Positions 8,376 to 17,917 of a stretch of DNA of 64,000 nucleotides are shown piece after piece. The position numbers were made by a program, and so were the translations under genes. Where the stretch lies: positions 62,001 to 126,000 of the forward strand of contig NZ_BOMV01000065.1 in the NCBI RefSeq assembly GCF_016862375.1. The letters are read 5' to 3'. Position 1 is the stretch's first letter. Each line of letters opens with the position of its first letter. The notes beneath the pieces are model-generated. The model had not been told where the DNA came from. It saw only the letters and a list, made by a program, of their open reading frames with translations, and did no database searches. The stretch is from Paractinoplanes rishiriensis (lineage in GTDB: Bacteria; Actinomycetota; Actinomycetes; Mycobacteriales; Micromonosporaceae).

Positions 8376-9085
8376 CGGGTGCCTCCGGTGAGGGCGAGGA
8401 AGGCCTCGTCGAGGGTGTCGCGGCCGGTCTGTGCGGCCAGGGCGGCCGGGGTGTCGAGCGCCAGCAGCCGGCCGTGGTCGAGCAGGGCGACCCGGTCGCA
8501 GAGGCGTTCCACCTCTTCCATGGCGTGGCTGACCAGCAGCACGCTGACGCCGTCGGCGCGCAGGTCGGTGACGATCCGCCAGATGTCGCGGCGGGCCTCC
8601 GGATCGAGCCCGGTGGTCAGCTCGTCGAGGACCGCGACGCGGGGCTTGCCGGCCAGTGCGGCCGCGATCGACACCCGCTGCGCCTCACCGCCGGAGAGCT
8701 GCTCGAACCGGGTGTCGCGGCGGTGGTCGAGGTTGAGCGCGTCGATCAGGAAATCCGGGTCCAGGCCGTCCGCGTGCAGGCCGCGGTGCAGCCGGATCAG
8801 CTCACGGACGGTCAGCGCCGGGTGCAGGGCGGCGTCCTGGAGCTGCACGCCGAGCACCCGGCGCACCGTCGCCCGCTCGCGGACCGGGTCGTGGCCGAGC
8901 ACCCGGACGGTGCCGCGGTCGGGCCGGATGAGGCCGGCGATGGCGGCGACGGTGGTCGACTTGCCGGCGCCGTTGCGGCCCAGCAGCCCGAAGATCTCAC
9001 CCGGGTGCACGGTGAAGCTGACGCCGTCGAGGGCGGTGGTCCGGCCGTATCTCTTGTGCAGGTCGGTGACTTCGATCGCGGTCAT
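8372..9085 (-). CDS. ABC-2 type exporter, ATP-binding subunit
   Basis: 237 residues. Walker A GRNGAGKST, Q-loop VQLQDAALHP, signature LSGGEAQRV, Walker B VAVLDELTTGLD (Glu follows the Asp as usual) and H-loop SHAMEE are all present. The ATG at 9085 is preceded by TAACGT and six bases, a leaderless-type promoter. The 111 bp up to the divergent kinase start holds both promoters. Confidence 0.9.
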   Translation of the reverse strand: MTAIEVTDLHKRYGRTTALDGVSFTVHPGEIFGLLGRNGAGKSTTVAAIAGLIRPDRGTVRVLGHDPVRERATVRRVLGVQLQDAALHPALTVRELIRLHRGLHADGLDPDFLIDALNLDHRRDTRFEQLSGGEAQRVSIAAALAGKPRVAVLDELTTGLDPEARRDIWRIVTDLRADGVSVLLVSHAMEEVERLCDRVALLDHGRLLALDTPAALAAQTGRDTLDEAFLALTGGTR

Positions 9086-9196
9086 GGGGCGACGTTATGA
9101 GCGGGGGCGCCTGGCCCGCGCGTGCCACCGGTCATGGAAATAACCCATGACTATCGGCACGGGCGGCAGCCGTCGCCCGCCACCTACGCTGGGCGC

Positions 9197-10315
9197 ATGA
9201 AGCGATGGGACCCCGACATGTGGAGCGCGGTCTACGGCACCGCGATCTGCGCGGCCGTGGGACTGCCGCTGCTGGTGATCAACGTGCGCGGCGAGGACCT
9301 GACCTCCATTCCGGTGGCGCTGTGGTGGCTGTGTTTTGCCGGCTATCTCCTGGCGCAGACGGTGTGCACGTGGTGGTCCGACCGGCTGGGGCCGCGGGCC
9401 GTGCGGGCCGGTTTCGCGGCCATGGTCGTGCTGGGCACCGTGCTGGCCCTGAGCGCGCCGCGGGCCGGCTGGACGGCGATCCTGCTGATCTTCACCTCGG
9501 CGCTGAGCGTCTATGTGGTGCGGTTGCCCGTCACCGCGGCGGTGATCGTCTACAACACCGGGGTCATCGTGCTCGCCTCGGTGCTGGGTGACTTCTCGGC
9601 GGGGGCGGTGGTGGCGACCGGCGCGCTCTACCTGTTGCTGCAGGTCGCGTCCGTGGCGAGCGTGGTGGCCACGGCCCGGGCGCAGCGCAACGCCGAGCGG
9701 CTCGCGGTGGCGCACACCGAGCTGCGGGCCGCGCACGCGATGCTCGCCGAGTCGTCACGGGCCGACGAACGGCTGCGCATCGCCCGCGAGCTGCACGACG
9801 CGCTCGGCCATCAGCTCACCGTGCTGGCGCTGGAGCTCGAGGCGGCCAGCCACAAGGCCGAGCCGGCCGAGCACGTGGTCCGCGCCAAGCGGGTGGCCCG
9901 GGAGCTGCTGGCCGACGTGCGGGCGACCGTGGGGGAGCTGCGGCACCGCGCGCCCGACCTGCGGGCCACGCTCGACCGGATCGTGGCCGATCTGCCGGCG
10001 CCGCAGGTCCAGGTGCACGTCGACGCCGGGGTGCAGACCGACGAGGCCCGCACCGCGGTGCTGATCCGGTGCGTGCAGGAGGTCGTCACCAACGCGATCC
10101 GGCACGCCCGCGCCGACTTCGTGTGGATCGAGATCCGGATCGGTGACGAGGGCGGCATCGTCTTCGACGCGCGCGACGACGGGCGGGGCGCCGACCGGGT
10201 GGTGATGGGTCACGGGTTGACCGGCATCGACGAGCGGGTGCGCGAGCTGGGTGGGCAGGCCCGGTTCGAGGGCCGGCCCGGGTTCCGGGTGGTGGCCGAG
10301 GTGCCCGCGCCGTGA
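9197..10315 (+). CDS. NarL-family sensor histidine kinase
   Basis: 372 residues from the ATG at 9197, chosen because TACGCT lies six bases upstream; an in-frame GTG at 9122 would place the promoter inside the gene. About five membrane segments precede a HisKA_3 domain (RLRIARELHDALGHQLTVLALELEAA) and a HATPase domain (EVVTNAIRHARAD, DDGRGAD, GHGLTGIDERV). It is divergent from the ABC exporter and overlaps its regulator by GTGA. Confidence 0.88.
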   Translation: MKRWDPDMWSAVYGTAICAAVGLPLLVINVRGEDLTSIPVALWWLCFAGYLLAQTVCTWWSDRLGPRAVRAGFAAMVVLGTVLALSAPRAGWTAILLIFTSALSVYVVRLPVTAAVIVYNTGVIVLASVLGDFSAGAVVATGALYLLLQVASVASVVATARAQRNAERLAVAHTELRAAHAMLAESSRADERLRIARELHDALGHQLTVLALELEAASHKAEPAEHVVRAKRVARELLADVRATVGELRHRAPDLRATLDRIVADLPAPQVQVHVDAGVQTDEARTAVLIRCVQEVVTNAIRHARADFVWIEIRIGDEGGIVFDARDDGRGADRVVMGHGLTGIDERVRELGGQARFEGRPGFRVVAEVPAP

Positions 10316-10950
10316 TCAGGGTGTGCCTGGTCGACGACCACACCCTGGTCCGGCAGGGCATCCGCGAGCTGCTCCTGCTGGCCGACGACATCGAGGTGCT
10401 GGCCGAGGCCGACGACGGCGCGTCCGCGGTGGCCGTGATCGAGGCCGACCCGCCCGACGTGGTGCTGCTCGACCTGCGGATGCCGCGATATGACGGGATC
10501 TGGGCGCTGCGCACCCTGCGGGAGCGGGCCATCCGGGTGCCGGTGCTGGTGCTGACCACGTTCGACGACGACGAGTTGGTGTTGCGCGCGGTGCAGGCGG
10601 GAGCGGCCGGCTACATGCTCAAGGACGTCACTCTCGACCAGTTGCTCGGAGCGGTGCGCACGCTGGCCGGCGGCGGCACGCTGGTCCAGCCGGCCATCAC
10701 CGAGCGGGTGCTGCGGGCGGTCCGCAACGATGCCGCTGCCGACCCGCAGCCCGCGCCGAAACTGACCCAGCGGGAGCTGGCGGTGCTGCGCCTGCTGGCC
10801 AGCGGCTACGCCAACCGGGACATCGCGTCGGCGCTGTTCCTGGCCGAGGGCACCGTGAAAAACCATGTGTCGAGCGTGCTGTTCAAGCTCGGCGTCAAAG
10901 ATCGCACGAGCGCCGTGATGCACGCGCTGCAGCACGGCCTGCTCGGCTGA
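10312..10950 (+). CDS. NarL/LuxR-type response regulator
   Basis: 212 residues. Receiver domain with DDH acidic pair, phospho-acceptor in DVVLLDLRMPRYDG, Thr in VLTTFDDDE and Lys in YMLKDV, then a LuxR helix-turn-helix (LTQRELAVLRLLASGYANRDIASALF, GTVKNHVSSVLFKLG). It is the partner of the overlapping kinase, and probably controls the divergent exporter. Confidence 0.9.
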   Translation: MIRVCLVDDHTLVRQGIRELLLLADDIEVLAEADDGASAVAVIEADPPDVVLLDLRMPRYDGIWALRTLRERAIRVPVLVLTTFDDDELVLRAVQAGAAGYMLKDVTLDQLLGAVRTLAGGGTLVQPAITERVLRAVRNDAAADPQPAPKLTQRELAVLRLLASGYANRDIASALFLAEGTVKNHVSSVLFKLGVKDRTSAVMHALQHGLLG

Positions 10951-10978
10951 CGAAAGGGGGTGGATCGCTGGCGGGCCG

Positions 10979-11248
10979 TTAGGTGAGGGCGCGGCCGCGG
11001 CGCCAGGTCCGGATCCGGTAGACCAGGGAGATCAGGCCGAGCACCATGGCCGGCAGGAGCAGGAAGGTCCAGACGCCGTCCAGCAGGCCGCCCGCGCCGA
11101 ACAGCACCAGGCAGCCGCCCTCGGCCAGAACCACCGTGCCGGGTGTGCCCAGTGAGTCGCGGCGGCCGGTGCGCCACAGCTTCGCCCCGCGCCACAGGGA
11201 CAGGATGCCTGTTGCGATGCACAGCCAACCGGCGATCGTGATTATCAC
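10979..11248 (-). CDS. Small membrane protein of unknown function
   Basis: 89 residues with three hydrophobic segments (TIAGWLCIATGILSLW, TVVLAEGGCLVLFGAGGL, WTFLLLPAMVLGLISLVY) and a basic C-terminus RIRTWRRGRALT. It is not recognisable as a named family. It lies convergent to the response regulator and 12 bp downstream of the MDMPI-family gene, so it may be expressed with that gene. Confidence 0.6.
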   Translation of the reverse strand: MIITIAGWLCIATGILSLWRGAKLWRTGRRDSLGTPGTVVLAEGGCLVLFGAGGLLDGVWTFLLLPAMVLGLISLVYRIRTWRRGRALT

Positions 11249-11260
11249 GGTGGCAGTGTG

Positions 11261-11917
11261 TCAGCCGAATGCCAGGCGGCCGGCGCCGAGTTGGGCCATG
11301 CGGTCGGCCTCTTCGGGGAACACCTGGGTGCGGCCGGAGACCTTGCGCAGCAGGGTTACCGGGTCCCAGCCGAGGCGGTGCCATTCGGGGCCGAGCAGCG
11401 CCTGCGGCAGGTGGGCGGCGCCGGCCGGGGTCAGGCAGGGCGGCTGCGCCAGGGCGTCGGTGATGTCCAGGCCGTGCACCGCCACCTCGACGGTGCGGGT
11501 GGTCAGGAAGGCCGACAGCAGCATCGCGTCGCCGTGCCGGGTGCGGACCCGGCGGGCGGGCGTGACGGCGCGGTAGGCGTCGTCGACCGCGTAAGCGGCG
11601 GCGGTGAATGCCGCTACCAGATCGTCCGCGGAGCCTTCCGTCTGTGCGGTGTGGATCCGGTCGGTGTTGGCGTCCAGGCTGAACCTTGCGTCGGGGCGGT
11701 AGTAGCCGGTGGCGTCGGTGTCGGGGTGGTCCGGTTCGTCCTGGGTGAGCATGTGCGGCAGGCGGCCCAGGGCGGTGACCAGGTGGCCCACCACGTCGCG
11801 GACCGTCCAGGGTTCGCAGCGGGTGGGCTGGTCCCAGTCGTCGGGGGACAGGCCGGCGAGGGTGGCGGCCAGCGCGTGCGCTTCGGCGCGGAACGCGGCC
11901 GACTCCGGGTCGGTCAT
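11261..11917 (-). CDS. Maleylpyruvate-isomerase-like mycothiol-dependent protein (MDMPI_N/DinB-2 domain)
   Basis: 218 residues. The N-terminal four-helix domain (LAATLAGLSPDDWDQPTRCEPWTVRDVVGHL, then EVAVHGLDITDAL) matches the DinB/MDMPI superfamily, in which three histidines bind a metal. Members use mycothiol in isomerisation or conjugation, and many are uncharacterised. The ATG at 11917 is chosen over an upstream extension because AAGAGT lies seven bases before it and the extension would cross the divergent deaminase start. Confidence 0.75.
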   Translation of the reverse strand: MTDPESAAFRAEAHALAATLAGLSPDDWDQPTRCEPWTVRDVVGHLVTALGRLPHMLTQDEPDHPDTDATGYYRPDARFSLDANTDRIHTAQTEGSADDLVAAFTAAAYAVDDAYRAVTPARRVRTRHGDAMLLSAFLTTRTVEVAVHGLDITDALAQPPCLTPAGAAHLPQALLGPEWHRLGWDPVTLLRKVSGRTQVFPEEADRMAQLGAGRLAFG

Positions 11918-11968
11918 GTGCGCCACTCTTTCAGATCGATGGACGTGGTGGGGCATAGGATGCGGCTG

Positions 11969-12505
11969 ATGGACCACAACCGGTGGATGAGCTGGGCGGT
12001 CGACCTGGCGCACCGGTCACCGCGGTCGGCGACCGCGTTCGCGGTCGGCGCCGTCGTCGTGGATGCGAGCGGGGCAGAGATCGCGCACGGCTGGTCCCGC
12101 GACGACGATCCCCTGGTGCACGCGGAGGAGTCGGCGCTGCTCAAAGCGCGCGGGCACGCCGGTCTGGCCGGCGCCACCCTGTACAGCACGCTGGAGCCGT
12201 GCTCGAAGCGGGCGCACCGGCCGGACGCCACCTGCACGGGGCTGATCATCGCGGCCCGGATTCCGCGGGTGGTGATCGCGTGGCGCGAGCCGGACACGTT
12301 CGTGACCTGCGAGGGTGTTGCCCTGCTGACCGCGGCGGGGGTGGACGTGATCGAGTTGCCGGAGTTCGCGGCGCGCGCCCGCGCCGTCAACGCCCACCTG
12401 CCGGGCCTGGGTGGACAGACGCCAGGCCAAACGGCGGGTGGTCAGACGTCGGGTGGCCAAACTCTGGGTGGCCAAACTCCGGGCGGTCAGACGCCGGGCG
12501 GTTAG
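11969..12505 (+). CDS. RibD-type cytidine/deoxycytidylate deaminase domain protein
   Basis: 178 residues. Zinc deaminase motifs are clear: DPLVHAEESALL (ligand His plus catalytic Glu) and TLEPCSKRAHRPDATCTGLI (two Cys ligands). The spacing is that of the RibD/pyrimidine deaminase group, but there is no reductase domain, so it is a stand-alone deaminase with unknown substrate. TAGGAT lies seven bases before the ATG at 11969; an in-frame ATG at 11960 is the alternative. The last 30 residues are a GGQTP-type repeat encoded by 15-bp tandem copies. Confidence 0.8.
   Translation: MDHNRWMSWAVDLAHRSPRSATAFAVGAVVVDASGAEIAHGWSRDDDPLVHAEESALLKARGHAGLAGATLYSTLEPCSKRAHRPDATCTGLIIAARIPRVVIAWREPDTFVTCEGVALLTAAGVDVIELPEFAARARAVNAHLPGLGGQTPGQTAGGQTSGGQTLGGQTPGGQTPGG
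12408..12504. repeat. 15-bp tandem repeats at the 3' end of the deaminase gene
   Basis: About six degenerate in-frame copies of ggtggccaaactccg-like units encode GGQTPGGQT-type sequence up to the stop codon. Confidence 0.85.
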
Positions 12506-12538
12506 AGGCCATTGCGGGCGATGTGGCACACTCCCGCC

Positions 12539-13090
12539 GTGGGTGACGACGAGGGTGGGCTCAAGGCCCGGCAGCTCGTGCCCGCCACAGGCGGGTCGTG
12601 GAGCGGGCTGCTGTTCGACAATGCTGCCGTCGGGCTGCCGCCGGCGCTGACCTGGACCTTCCGGGTCCCGTTCGAGCCAGTCGACGGCGAGCCGGTGACG
12701 CTCGACGTCGACTGGTTGCCGTTGCCGGCCACCGGCTGGCGGCAGCTGGCGGGACACGCGGCGACGAGCGATGCGTTCGCGGAGCCGGCCGAGTCCAGCG
12801 TGTACTACTTCGGCCACCGCCGTTACGAGCGGGTGGAGGTGCGGGTGTCCGAGCAGGACGGCTCCCGGATCCGGGTGGCCGCTACCGTCTCCGGCGACAT
12901 CGACGGGCTCGGCCCCGAGTCGATCACGGTGGACGCCTGGCTGGAGTTCGCGGGCATCAGCGTCCAGCTCGGTGACGCGCCGTCGGCGGAGGCGGCGCTG
13001 GCCCGGCTGGCCGAGTTCACCGACGTCGACGGCCTGGTCACCGATCCGGATCCGCCCGGGATAGCGTTCCACTTCGTCGCCGGCTCATAG
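12539..13090 (+). CDS. Hypothetical protein, beta-rich
   Basis: 183 residues from the GTG at 12539, which has CACACT six bases upstream; an earlier in-frame GTG exists at 12512. I do not recognise the family. The text is rich in aromatic and beta-strand-like segments (LTWTFRVPFEPVDGEPVTLDVDW, SVYYFGHRRYERVEVRV) and has no signal peptide or membrane segment. Its end overlaps the convergent gene by six bases. Confidence 0.65.
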   Translation: MGDDEGGLKARQLVPATGGSWSGLLFDNAAVGLPPALTWTFRVPFEPVDGEPVTLDVDWLPLPATGWRQLAGHAATSDAFAEPAESSVYYFGHRRYERVEVRVSEQDGSRIRVAATVSGDIDGLGPESITVDAWLEFAGISVQLGDAPSAEAALARLAEFTDVDGLVTDPDPPGIAFHFVAGS

Positions 13091-13837
13091 GCCCCGCCGC
13101 CGCGGTGCCGGCAGCAGGTACCAGTCCAGGTCGTTCCACCACAGTGGCGTCACGTGGACCGCGCTGCTGGTGCCGGCCGGCCAGATGCCGGCCGTGGCGA
13201 CCCGGTCGACCGTGACGTCGGCCTCGATGTCCGCGCCCACCAACCCGGCGGCGACGGCGGCCACGGTCAGTTCGGTCGGCGCCAGGTCACCGGCGGCGGC
13301 GTCCAGCGCGGCGCGGTCCGTCGGGTCGGCGATGGCCCGGGCCAGAGCCGTGGTCAGCGCGCGGTCGTGCGGGATGAGTGCAGCCAACGTGCGGGCCGGT
13401 CCTTCGGTCCGGCCGGCAGAGGACCCAGCGAGCAAGGCACTGGCGGGGCCGGCGGGCAGGGCGCCGGCGCAGTCGAACGCGGCCCCGTGCCAGGTGCCGG
13501 TGATGAAAGTCGTGCACAGCGGCGTCGTCGCGGCCCAGACGGTGGACCGGAACAAGCCGTTCCACAGCCGGCTGGCCGGTTCCGCGACGAGGCGCTGCAG
13601 CGCGTACCGGGCCAGCACGCCCAGGTCGCGGCGCATCAGGTCGAGGTTCAGGTCGCCGGGTGCGCCGCCGCGGTCCAGCAGGTACTCCAGTTTGCCGTCG
13701 TCGGCGACGACCACGCAGAACGCATCCGCGCCGATTCGCCCGAACAGGGCAGCCCGCGGCAGGTCGGGGTCTTCGAACGCATTACCCAGGACCGTGACGG
13801 CGACATCGAAGGGACGGTCATATTCACGTAGGCGCAT
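13085..13837 (-). CDS. Hypothetical protein
   Basis: 250 residues from the ATG at 13837. No known motif is seen. The C-terminus VHVTPLWWNDLDWYLLPAPRRRG and the alpha-rich middle suggest a soluble protein. Extension to 13954 is possible in frame but would consume the repeat-bearing upstream region. The neighbours on both sides are unrelated. Confidence 0.6.
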   Translation of the reverse strand: MRLREYDRPFDVAVTVLGNAFEDPDLPRAALFGRIGADAFCVVVADDGKLEYLLDRGGAPGDLNLDLMRRDLGVLARYALQRLVAEPASRLWNGLFRSTVWAATTPLCTTFITGTWHGAAFDCAGALPAGPASALLAGSSAGRTEGPARTLAALIPHDRALTTALARAIADPTDRAALDAAAGDLAPTELTVAAVAAGLVGADIEADVTVDRVATAGIWPAGTSSAVHVTPLWWNDLDWYLLPAPRRRGL

Positions 13838-13935
13838 GGCGGCATCGTGTCGCCGCGCCCGAGCGGCGGGACACACCGGCGGTGCGACGCCGTATTTCGG
13901 TGTCACACCGCCGGTTAGGCCCGGATACTCGACGC

Positions 13936-14005
13936 GCAAAACGAAGACGCGCAATCAAAGACGCGAAATCAAAGACACGCAGAACGAAGACGCGCAGAAC
14001 GAAAC
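13936..14005. repeat. AT-richer direct repeats upstream of the DUF6204 gene
   Basis: Several imperfect copies of a 12-14 bp unit resembling acgaagacgcgc and atcaaagacgcg run up to the ribosome-binding site. The segment is A-rich compared with all its surroundings. It can be read through in frame as a Lys/Arg-rich extension, but the SD-ATG at 14023 is the better start, making this a leader or promoter region. Confidence 0.7.
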
Positions 14006-14022
14006 GGAAGGTGGCAGTGACG

Positions 14023-14379
14023 ATGAGCCGGACGATCCGGGTGACCGTGCGCGGGGCTTTCGACAACCTGAGCGCGCCGCAGCAGGCCGAACTGGTCGCC
14101 GAGCAGGGCGAGCACGACTTCCTGCGCACCGAGTACACCCCGGAGGGCTATCTGACCTACGACCTGCCGGCCCGCCCGTTCTTCACGTTCCGTTTCGCGG
14201 AGACTGCGGACGAGTCCGAGGCCGGCCTTGCCGCCGCGGTGGTCCGGGCCGAGGAGAAAGCTGCGGCCTGGATGTCGGTTCGGGGGTACGCGACCAAGAA
14301 CGTCACCTCGCAGGCGGTCGACATGTCCGCGGTGCCGCTGGGTAAGCGCGGCCGCCGGGAGGCGTCAACCAAGCGTTGA
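14023..14379 (+). CDS. DUF6204 family protein
   Basis: 118 residues from the ATG at 14023, chosen for the GGAAGGTGG ribosome-binding site seven bases upstream. The sequence (TIRVTVRGAFDNLSAPQQAELVAEQGEHDFLRTEYTPEGYLTYDLPARPFFTFRF) fits the small DUF6204 family of actinobacteria as far as I recall; its function is unknown. Its stop codon sits inside the first palindrome of the operator region for the Clp_N/HTH gene, so the two genes are likely linked in control. Confidence 0.65.
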   Translation: MSRTIRVTVRGAFDNLSAPQQAELVAEQGEHDFLRTEYTPEGYLTYDLPARPFFTFRFAETADESEAGLAAAVVRAEEKAAAWMSVRGYATKNVTSQAVDMSAVPLGKRGRREASTKR

Positions 14380-14409
14380 CGCTGAAGGATCGTCAACCTA
14401 AGGTTGACG
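14362..14409. promoter_or_regulatory. Double GTCAAC/GTTGAC palindrome before the Clp_N/HTH gene
   Basis: Two perfect inverted repeats: GCGTCAAC-N5-GTTGACGC (14362-14382) and CGTCAACCT-A-AGGTTGACG (14391-14409). The second ends two bases before the ATG at 14412. Position and symmetry indicate an operator, most simply for autoregulation by the HTH protein encoded next. The same half site recurs at 60185-60248. Confidence 0.75.
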
Positions 14410-14411
14410 GC

Positions 14412-15095
14412 ATGACGCAGACCACCCCTCCGGTCCGGCTCGACGAACTGATCGCCGCGATCAACGCCGCCCGGCCGGACGACACGCTCGAACAGCTCAG
14501 CCAGGCCGTGCTGCTCGGCGACCGCCTCGGCGAGCTGGCCGACCACCTGATCGGCCACTTCGTCGACCAGGCCCGCCGCTCCGGGGCGTCGTGGACCGAG
14601 ATCGGCCGCAGCATGGGCGTGACCAAGCAGGCCGCGCAGAAACGGTTCGTCGGCCGGCCCGCCCCGGCCGACGGCTTCGAGCGGTTCTCGGCGCCGGCCC
14701 GGGCCGCCGTGGTCGGGTCGATGGCCGCCGCGAACGCCGCCGGCCACCCCGAGATCCTCCCGGGGCACCTGCTGCTCGGCATGCTCGACGCGGCCGGCGC
14801 CGTCGGCACCCGCGCGCTGCAGGACCAGGGTCTCGAACCGGGCGCGGTGCGCACGGCGGCCCACGCCGCGCTGCCGCCGGCCGGCGAGCCCACCACCGGC
14901 CTGCTCCCGTACGACGCCCGGTCCCGCAAGGTACTCGAGCTGACCTTCCGCGAGGCGCTGCGCCGGAACCACCTCGGCATCGGCACCGGCCACCTGCTCC
15001 TGGCCCTCATGGCCGAGGAGTCCCTGCCGGTTGCCGCAGATCAGGAAGCGGTCGAGACCTTCCTCCGGGAGGCAGACCCGGAGCCGCATCCCTGA
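14412..15095 (+). CDS. HTH plus Clp N-terminal domain protein, putative regulator
   Basis: 227 residues. Residues about 30-75 contain a helix-turn-helix (SWTEIGRSMGVTKQAAQKRF), and residues about 90-220 contain two Clp_N repeats (ILPGHLLLGMLDAAGAVGTRAL and LGIGTGHLLLALMAEES). There is no ATPase domain, so it is not a Clp chaperone; family members are thought to act as DNA-binding regulators that may sense substrates through the Clp_N fold. Two palindromes cover its promoter. The upstream neighbour is DUF6204. Confidence 0.8.
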   Translation: MTQTTPPVRLDELIAAINAARPDDTLEQLSQAVLLGDRLGELADHLIGHFVDQARRSGASWTEIGRSMGVTKQAAQKRFVGRPAPADGFERFSAPARAAVVGSMAAANAAGHPEILPGHLLLGMLDAAGAVGTRALQDQGLEPGAVRTAAHAALPPAGEPTTGLLPYDARSRKVLELTFREALRRNHLGIGTGHLLLALMAEESLPVAADQEAVETFLREADPEPHP

Positions 15096-15163
15096 CGGAT
15101 GTCATGCCCGTCCGGTGACGCCCGGCCTGCGGAAGGCCGGCCGGATGCGCCGAGCATCGAGGT

Positions 15164-16107
<944 letters not shown>

Positions 16108-16111
<4 letters not shown>

Positions 16112-16851
16112 CCGCCATCGCCATCGGCATGGTCCCGCTGGAGCTGCGCCGGATGCTGCGCAACAAGCGGACCGTGATCTTCACGCTGGTCCTGCCGGCC
16201 GCGTTCTTCCTGCTGTTCGGCACCGCCGGCAGCTACCGCAGCACGGCGGCCGGTGACGGCAACGTGACCGGCTACATCATGGTCAGCATGGCCGTGTACG
16301 GCGCGATGCTGGCCACCACGAGCGGCGGCGCCATGGTGTCGATCGAACGCGCCGCCGGGTGGAGCCGCCAGCTGCGCCTGACCCCGCTGAAGCCGACCGC
16401 CTACATCGCCGTGAAGCTGGCCCTCGCCATGATCATCGGTGCGGTGTCGGTGCTGGTGTCGTTCGCCGTCGGGTCGCTGGCCGGTGCCCAGCTGCCGGCC
16501 GCCGCCTGGGTCGGGTGTGGCCTGCTGGCCTGGCTGTGCGCGCTGGTGTTCGCGGCGTTCGGCCTGTTCATGGGCTACCTGCTGCCGAGCGAGAACGTGA
16601 TGCAGATCCTCGGCCCGGTGCTGGCCGTGCTGGCCTTCGCGGGCGGCCTGTTCGTGCCGGTCGACCAGCTGGGCCACACGTTCGCCACCATCGCGAAGTT
16701 CACCCCGGTCTACGGGGTCGGTGAGATCGCCCGCTACCCGCTGGTGCACGACGGCACCCTGTGGCTGGCCGTGCTCAACGTGGTGGCCTGGACGGCGATC
16801 TTCGCGGCCGGCGCGATGTGGCGGTTCCGCCGCGACACCGCCCGGGTCTAG
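16108..16851 (+). CDS. ABC-2 type exporter, membrane subunit
   Basis: 247 residues, starting in an ATGA overlap with the ATPase. Six hydrophobic segments, the first after RRMLRNKRTVIFTLVLPAAFFLLF, with the ABC-2 motif near GHTFATIAKFTPVYGVGEIARYP. It forms the channel for the upstream ATPase; the substrate is unknown, with lipids or peptide antibiotics usual for this kinase-linked class. Confidence 0.88.
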
Positions 16852-16861
16852 CGTCGACAGC

Positions 16862-17917
16862 ATGGCGGTTTCCCGGTACGGGTGGGTGTTCGCCGCCGTC
16901 TGGCTGTTCTACCTGTCCGAGAACGTCGCCGCCCTGCTCCGGCAGCCGAACATGGGGTGGCGCACGGTGGGCCTGGCCGCGGTCGCCGGGTTCGCGGTCG
17001 GGTACGTGCTGCTGGTGCGCATCGCCCGGGAGTCGCCGCGGCGGCTGCGGTTCGGCATCCTGCTGCTGCTGACCCTGTTCGCCCTGCAGATACCGGGCGC
17101 CGGTGCGCACGCGCTGACCTGCCTCGTGTACATCGCGGCGCTGTCGATGATCAGCCTCCCGCTGACCGAGGCCATCCCGATCGCGGCGCTGCTCACCGCG
17201 GCCGCCGAGGCGTTGCCGGCCACGGTGCCGGGGTGGCGCGACAACGGTTACGGCCTCGCTGTGGTTCTCGGCTCGCTGGCCACGTACGGCATCCGCCTTG
17301 CCTCTGAGCGGCAGAACCGGCTGCTCGCCGCCCAGCAGGAACTCGCCGACCTCGCGGTGCAGAACGAGCGCGCGCGGATCGCCGGTGACCTGCACGACAT
17401 CCTGGGGCACTCGCTGACCGTGGTGACGGTCAAGGCCGAGCTCGCGCAGCGGCTGCTCGACGTCGACCTGGACCGGGCCCGCAAGGAGCTGGTCGATCTC
17501 GAGTCGCTGGCCCGTGACGCCCTGTCGGATGTCAGATCAACGGCTTTGGGCGTACGTGGAATCAGCCTGCCCGGCGAAATAGCCGCAGCCCGCGCGGCAT
17601 TGGCCGCCGCGAACGTGGAGGCGTCGCTGCCCGGTGCCGCCGACGAGGTGCCCAGCCGCAACCGTGAGCTGTTCGCCTGGACGATCCGGGAGGCGGTGAC
17701 CAACATCGTGCGGCACAGCCGGGCCCGGCACGCCGAGGTGCGCCTGGCCACCAGCAGCGTGGAGATCCTCGACGACGGGGTGGGCGCCACGGTGACCGGC
17801 GACGGTCAGGGCCTGACCGGCCTGCGCCGGCGGGCCGAGGCGCTGGGGGCGACGCTCACCGCGGGCGGGCGCGAGGATCAGCCGGGATTCCGGGTACGGG
17901 TGGAGGTCCCGACGTGA
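16862..17917 (+). CDS. NarL-family sensor histidine kinase
   Basis: 351 residues. About five membrane segments (to residue 140) are followed by a HisKA_3 domain (RARIAGDLHDILGHSLTVVTVKAELA) and a HATPase domain (REAVTNIVRHSRARHA, GDGQGLTGLRRRAEALG). TAGCGT, which contains the TAG stop of the permease, lies seven bases before the ATG, so an internal leaderless promoter could let the kinase and regulator be expressed without the exporter. Confidence 0.88.
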   Translation: MAVSRYGWVFAAVWLFYLSENVAALLRQPNMGWRTVGLAAVAGFAVGYVLLVRIARESPRRLRFGILLLLTLFALQIPGAGAHALTCLVYIAALSMISLPLTEAIPIAALLTAAAEALPATVPGWRDNGYGLAVVLGSLATYGIRLASERQNRLLAAQQELADLAVQNERARIAGDLHDILGHSLTVVTVKAELAQRLLDVDLDRARKELVDLESLARDALSDVRSTALGVRGISLPGEIAAARAALAAANVEASLPGAADEVPSRNRELFAWTIREAVTNIVRHSRARHAEVRLATSSVEILDDGVGATVTGDGQGLTGLRRRAEALGATLTAGGREDQPGFRVRVEVPT

